Positions 13,069 through 15,910 of a DNA stretch of 15,910 nt are shown piece by piece. Each line of letters opens with the position of its first letter. Position 1 is the first letter of the stretch. This stretch comes from CAZJYC01 sp964550165 (lineage in GTDB: Bacteria; Acidobacteriota; Aminicenantia; Aminicenantales; Aminicenantaceae). Location of the stretch: assembly GCA_964550165.1 (NCBI GenBank), contig CAZJYC010000057.1, positions 1 to 15,910 of the forward strand, written 5' to 3'. A program made the translations under genes and the position numbers. The notes under the pieces are model-generated. The model did no database searches and was not told the origin of the DNA. It saw only the letters and a list, made by a program, of their open reading frames with translations.

Positions 13069-14433
13069 TCATGGAAGCTCGGAAATCTCCTTTTTGAATC
13101 GGGCGAGCATCCGTTCGGCTTTCTGTTTGCTTCGCGCTTCGGCCAGCAGCCGGATGATCGGCTCGGTGTTGGAAGGCCTGATGTGAAACCAAAAATCCTC
13201 GAACTCGATTTTCAGGCCATCCAGCAGAGAAATTTTTCCTTTGTCCGCGTATCTCTTTTTTAGCAGCCTGATGATGCGGGAGGCTTGCTCCTGAGTGCCT
13301 TCGATTTTATCTTTCATCATAAAGTATTTCGGAATTTCTTTCTGAAGCTCGGAAATCGTCTTTCCTGAAGAGGCCATGAACTCCAGAATCAAACCCATGG
13401 CCGTGAAGCTGTCGCGGCAGGGATGGATATCGGGCAGGACGACACCGCCGTTCCCTTCGCCGCCGATGGCTGTTTTTCCTTGAAGCGCCAAAATCCGCTC
13501 GACGACATTGATTTCTCCGATTTTTGTCCTGAAAACAGGAACGTTGAATTCTTCGGCGATGTCGTCGATGGCCTGCGATGTGGACAGGTTGACGACGACC
13601 GCGCCCGGTTTTTTGCTCAGGACATGTCTGGCGGCCAGGGCGAGAGTCATTTCCTCGCCCAGCGGCTCTCCTTTTTCGTTGACCACAGCCAGACGGTCTG
13701 CATCAGCATCCTGGACAAAGCCCACATCCGCTTTCTCTTTGACCACAGTGCTGCAGAGCTCAGCGATATTTTCTGGCAAAGGCTCGGGCTGATGGGCAAA
13801 AGAGCCGTCCGGGACGGCATTGATAAAGATATTTTTGCAGCGCAAGGCTTTCAGGAACTTCGGGGCAAGGACTGCGCCGGCACCGTTGGCGCAGTCAATC
13901 GCAACCCTGATTTCCTTCTGCTGGATCAATTCCACGTCGAGAAAGGCAAGCAATTTCTTCAGGTGCGGTTTTGTCGGGTTTTCTTCAGACCTGGGAGTTT
14001 TATACTGGCTGACCTTGACCAGGGAAAATTCTCCCTGATGATAGATATCCAGAAATTCCTCGACCTGATGATAATTCAAAAACAGCCCCTCGCGGCTGAT
14101 GAATTTCAGGCCGTTCCACTCTTTGGGATTGTGGCTGGCCGTGACAGCGATACCGCCCACGGCTTTGGTTTCTTTGGTCAAAATCTGGATGGAGGGAATA
14201 GGGCAGATCCCGATTTCAACCGGCTGGCAGCCCACAGACAGGAGGCCGGATAGGACGGCTTTCTTGAGCATCGTGCCCGAGATTCTCGAATCCTGACCGA
14301 CGATGACCGCACCTCTTCCGATGTAAGTGCCAAAAGCCTGGGCAAAAGAGGCGGCCAGCTGGGGAGTTAAGCTGTCACCGACGATTCCCCTCACGCCGGA
14401 AATGCTTATTTTTAAGGGAGTTTTTCTGTTCAT
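13069..14433 (-). CDS. Phosphohexomutase (phosphoglucosamine/phosphomannomutase family), catalytically intact, 454 aa
   Basis: This is an alpha-D-phosphohexomutase with all four signature loops. N-terminal ISGVRGIVGD is at 11-20. The phospho-Ser loop VTASHNPKEWNG (97-108) carries catalytic Ser100. The Mg2+ loop is FVQDADADRLAV (239-250; D242, D244, D246). The sugar-binding loop is GGEGNGGV (324-331) and the phosphate-binding loop RPSNTEPIIRL (419-429). The reaction interconverts hexose-6-P and hexose-1-P. With nagA and nagB nearby, GlcN-6-P/GlcN-1-P (GlmM) for UDP-GlcNAc synthesis is likely, but ManB or a dual-specificity enzyme is equally possible, since the 'ISGVRG' start is shared. Length is normal. 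Its ATG overlaps the stop of the upstream homologue as ATGA, so the two are translationally coupled. No separate Shine-Dalgarno is seen. Confidence 0.92.
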   Translation of the reverse strand: MNRKTPLKISISGVRGIVGDSLTPQLAASFAQAFGTYIGRGAVIVGQDSRISGTMLKKAVLSGLLSVGCQPVEIGICPIPSIQILTKETKAVGGIAVTASHNPKEWNGLKFISREGLFLNYHQVEEFLDIYHQGEFSLVKVSQYKTPRSEENPTKPHLKKLLAFLDVELIQQKEIRVAIDCANGAGAVLAPKFLKALRCKNIFINAVPDGSFAHQPEPLPENIAELCSTVVKEKADVGFVQDADADRLAVVNEKGEPLGEEMTLALAARHVLSKKPGAVVVNLSTSQAIDDIAEEFNVPVFRTKIGEINVVERILALQGKTAIGGEGNGGVVLPDIHPCRDSFTAMGLILEFMASSGKTISELQKEIPKYFMMKDKIEGTQEQASRIIRLLKKRYADKGKISLLDGLKIEFEDFWFHIRPSNTEPIIRLLAEARSKQKAERMLARFKKEISELP

Positions 14434-15779
14434 TTCAGCAAAGATGAAATAAAATTGATCACCTTTTCGGCATTTTCCTGGGCTTTTTCTCTGGACCTGT
14501 CCTCCGCGATCACCCGGATCATCGGCTCTGTGGCTGAAGCCCTGACATGGACCCAGCCGGTCTCCGATTCAACTTTTATCCCGTCGGAGCTGTCGATTTC
14601 CTGGCCTGGAAAAAGTTCCCTTGCCTCATTGACCGCAGAATGAATCTTCGGCGGAGGGCAGTAGATTTTTTCCTTAACCCTGTGATACCGGGGAAGCTCC
14701 TGGACGATTTGGGAGATTTTCTTTTTGCTACTGGCCATGATTTCCAGAACCATTCCCATGGTCAGGAAGCCGTCAAAAGCAGGCTGGAAGGCGGGGATGG
14801 CCACACCTCCGCTCCCTTCTCCGGCAATGACGCCGTCCTCCTGGACCAGGGACTGGATGCAGTAAGACTGGCCGACCTTGGTTTTGACGAGCGGGCAACC
14901 ACTGTCTCTGGCCACGTCGTCGATCATTCTTGAGGTGGAATGAGTGGTGATGATCGGCCCTGGCTTTCTCTGGAGATAATAGCCGGCAGTCAGAGGAAAC
15001 GTGTATTCCTCGGAAAGAGCCTCTCCGTCCTCTGCCACCAGAGAGACGCGGCTGACATCGCTGTTGAGGACAAAACCGGCATCCGCTTTGACGACTTTCA
15101 CGATTGAGGCCACCTGCTGCGCATTTCTCGGCCGGGGCTCGGGGTCATGGGGAAAATATCCGCTGGGCTCGTTGTTGACAGGGACCAGCTCAAAATTCAG
15201 ATACCTGCTGAAGGCGTCGATAATTTTCGCTCCGGCTCCGTTGCAGGGGTCGATGATGACCTTCAGGTTCGCCCTTTGAATGGCTTGCACATCCAGAAAG
15301 CTGCTCAAGCTTTTAAAGTAAGTTTCGAGATGGCTGCCGGAAGATTCGATGCGGCCCAGCCTTTCGGAGGAAACTTTTTTGAACCTTCCCAGATGATAGA
15401 TATCTAAAACCTCTTCTCCCTGGAATGCGTTGAGATAGGTTCCGTCCTGGTTGATGAAAGTCAGGGCGTTCCACTCGGCGTCGTTGTGGCCCGCCGTAAT
15501 GGCGATCGCTCCTTTGGCACGGTATGTTTTGACCATGAACTGGAGGACAGGTGTGGGACAGACCCCGAAATCCGTAACATCACACCCTGTTGAGACGAGA
15601 GCCGAGAGGCAGGCCGAGTGAAGCATAGGCCCTGAGACTCTGGTGTCGCGGGCCACGAGAACGCGTTTGGAGTTGAGATAGGTTCCAAAAGCGCAGGCGA
15701 AGTTCATAACCAGCTCCGGGGTGATGGTTTCGCCGACGATTCCTCTGACGCCCGAGATCCCGATTTTTAACAGCTTCAT
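14430..15779 (-). CDS. Phosphohexomutase paralogue, probable pseudoenzyme (449 aa)
   Basis: The protein is homologous over its full length to the downstream mutase and starts the same way (ISGVRGIVGE, 8-17). Two catalytic loops are broken. The phospho-Ser loop reads ITAGHNDAEW (94-103), with Gly97 where Ser is required and Asp100 where Pro is usual. The metal loop reads VLNSDVSRVSLV (237-248), i.e. N239-S-D241-V-S243-R, keeping one of three Asp. The sugar loop GEGSGGV (320-326) and the phosphate loop RASATEPMIRV (413-423) are intact, as is the reading frame. It should bind a hexose phosphate but not catalyse phosphotransfer by the known mechanism. ATG 15779 follows a TATAAT box by 14 nt and no Shine-Dalgarno is visible. 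The stop overlaps the next ATG (ATGA), so roughly equal amounts of both proteins may be made. A regulatory or scaffold subunit is my inference. Confidence 0.88.
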   Translation of the reverse strand: MKLLKIGISGVRGIVGETITPELVMNFACAFGTYLNSKRVLVARDTRVSGPMLHSACLSALVSTGCDVTDFGVCPTPVLQFMVKTYRAKGAIAITAGHNDAEWNALTFINQDGTYLNAFQGEEVLDIYHLGRFKKVSSERLGRIESSGSHLETYFKSLSSFLDVQAIQRANLKVIIDPCNGAGAKIIDAFSRYLNFELVPVNNEPSGYFPHDPEPRPRNAQQVASIVKVVKADAGFVLNSDVSRVSLVAEDGEALSEEYTFPLTAGYYLQRKPGPIITTHSTSRMIDDVARDSGCPLVKTKVGQSYCIQSLVQEDGVIAGEGSGGVAIPAFQPAFDGFLTMGMVLEIMASSKKKISQIVQELPRYHRVKEKIYCPPPKIHSAVNEARELFPGQEIDSSDGIKVESETGWVHVRASATEPMIRVIAEDRSREKAQENAEKVINFISSLLK

Positions 15780-15793
15780 CGAAAGCTCATTTT

Positions 15794-15799
15794 ATTATA
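15794..15799 (-). promoter_or_regulatory. -10 box of the phosphohexomutase operon
   Basis: A perfect TATAAT on the minus strand, 14 nt before ATG 15779. The -35 position falls in the remnant palindrome (GTCCCC) and has no TTGACA match. The predicted start is near 15787, which excludes the 4-codon ATG frame at 15790 from the mRNA and leaves a leader of about 8 nt. Confidence 0.45.
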
Positions 15800-15811
15800 A
15801 TCTTTTTCTCG

Positions 15812-15821
15812 AAAAGGGGAC
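15812..15821. repeat. Half-copy (copy 4) of the palindrome upstream of the phosphohexomutase operon
   Basis: Only one arm, AAAAGGGGAC, is left; the other arm is unrecognisable. It overlaps the expected -35 region of the operon promoter, about 32 nt from the start codon. The remaining 15822-15910 shows no recognisable gene. Confidence 0.45.
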
Positions 15822-15910
15822 AGGCTTGGATGCATCTTTTTTCCCGTGAAGGCCTATGATGATAAAAGCCAACTCTCACAGTGCTGGTTTCCATCCCTCC
15901 TCGCCAAAGA

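Noticed and set aside
13423..14253. 276-codon open frame on the plus strand opposite the intact phosphohexomutase
   Set aside because: It is antisense to a protein with all family motifs and its translation has no recognisable domain; long antisense frames are common opposite GC-biased codons.
15776..15790. Tiny upstream frame (ATG AGC TTT CGA TGA) overlapping the start of the upstream phosphohexomutase
   Set aside because: The TATAAT box predicts transcription to start after its ATG, so it is probably not in the mRNA.
1..15910. CRISPR array, rRNA, tRNA, prophage or transposase gene
   Set aside because: No regularly spaced repeat array, cloverleaf pattern, or phage/transposase protein motif was seen in either strand by eye.

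Overview
The window looks like a chromosomal segment of a Gram-negative, probably uncultured bacterium. The evidence for an outer membrane is a heptosyltransferase-type GT9 enzyme, an O-antigen-ligase-like membrane protein, a Kdo/heptose-kinase-like protein, and an SH3 plus beta-barrel protein ending in Phe. Base composition is intermediate, and no plasmid, phage or transposase gene is visible. Gene content and style recall Acidobacteriota-like lineages such as Candidatus Aminicenantes. That is an impression from memory of gene families, not a phylogenetic result.

Layout. (1) 1-2560, minus strand: surface-polysaccharide genes running toward the left edge. In transcription order these are a PilZ protein, a Trm112-like zinc-ribbon protein, a GT9 glycosyltransferase, an AT-rich nucleotidyltransferase-fold protein, and the N-terminus of an O-antigen-ligase-like protein cut by the window edge. 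(2) 2631-5812, plus strand, divergent from block 1: a tight three-gene operon of a GT4 glycosyltransferase, a lipopolysaccharide-kinase-like protein and a glycoside-hydrolase-like TIM-barrel protein, probably building or modifying a lipid-linked core glycan. (3) 5813-6121: a gene-free stretch with degenerate REP-like tandem repeats and a perfect palindrome. (4) 6122-7647, plus strand: nagB and a SAM methyltransferase. (5) 7737-9840: a beta-barrel protein and a DUF1573 protein, divergently transcribed from back-to-back promoters with a repeat between them. (6) 9841-11789, plus strand: YggT, DUF167/YggU and a CNT-type transporter. (7) 11778-15779, minus strand: two overlapping phosphohexomutases, then nagA.

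Metabolic theme. NagA (GlcNAc-6-P to GlcN-6-P), NagB (GlcN-6-P to Fru-6-P) and a GlmM/ManB-like mutase (GlcN-6-P/GlcN-1-P, or mannose equivalents) meet at glucosamine-6-phosphate, the branch point between amino-sugar catabolism and envelope synthesis. The adjacent CNT-family transporter has lost the residues that normally read the nucleobase, so it may carry something other than a nucleoside.

Most striking points. The upstream mutase of the pair (14430-15779) has Gly in place of the phospho-Ser and only one of three metal-binding Asp residues, but keeps its substrate-binding loops. It is translationally coupled (ATGA) to an intact paralogue, which suggests a pseudoenzyme/enzyme pair. The TIM-barrel protein in the LPS operon lacks the usual acid/base Glu. 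A short palindrome, in whole or partial copies, sits just 5' of start codons at four places. Several genes that begin transcription units have -10 boxes so close to ATG that leaderless or nearly leaderless mRNAs are likely.
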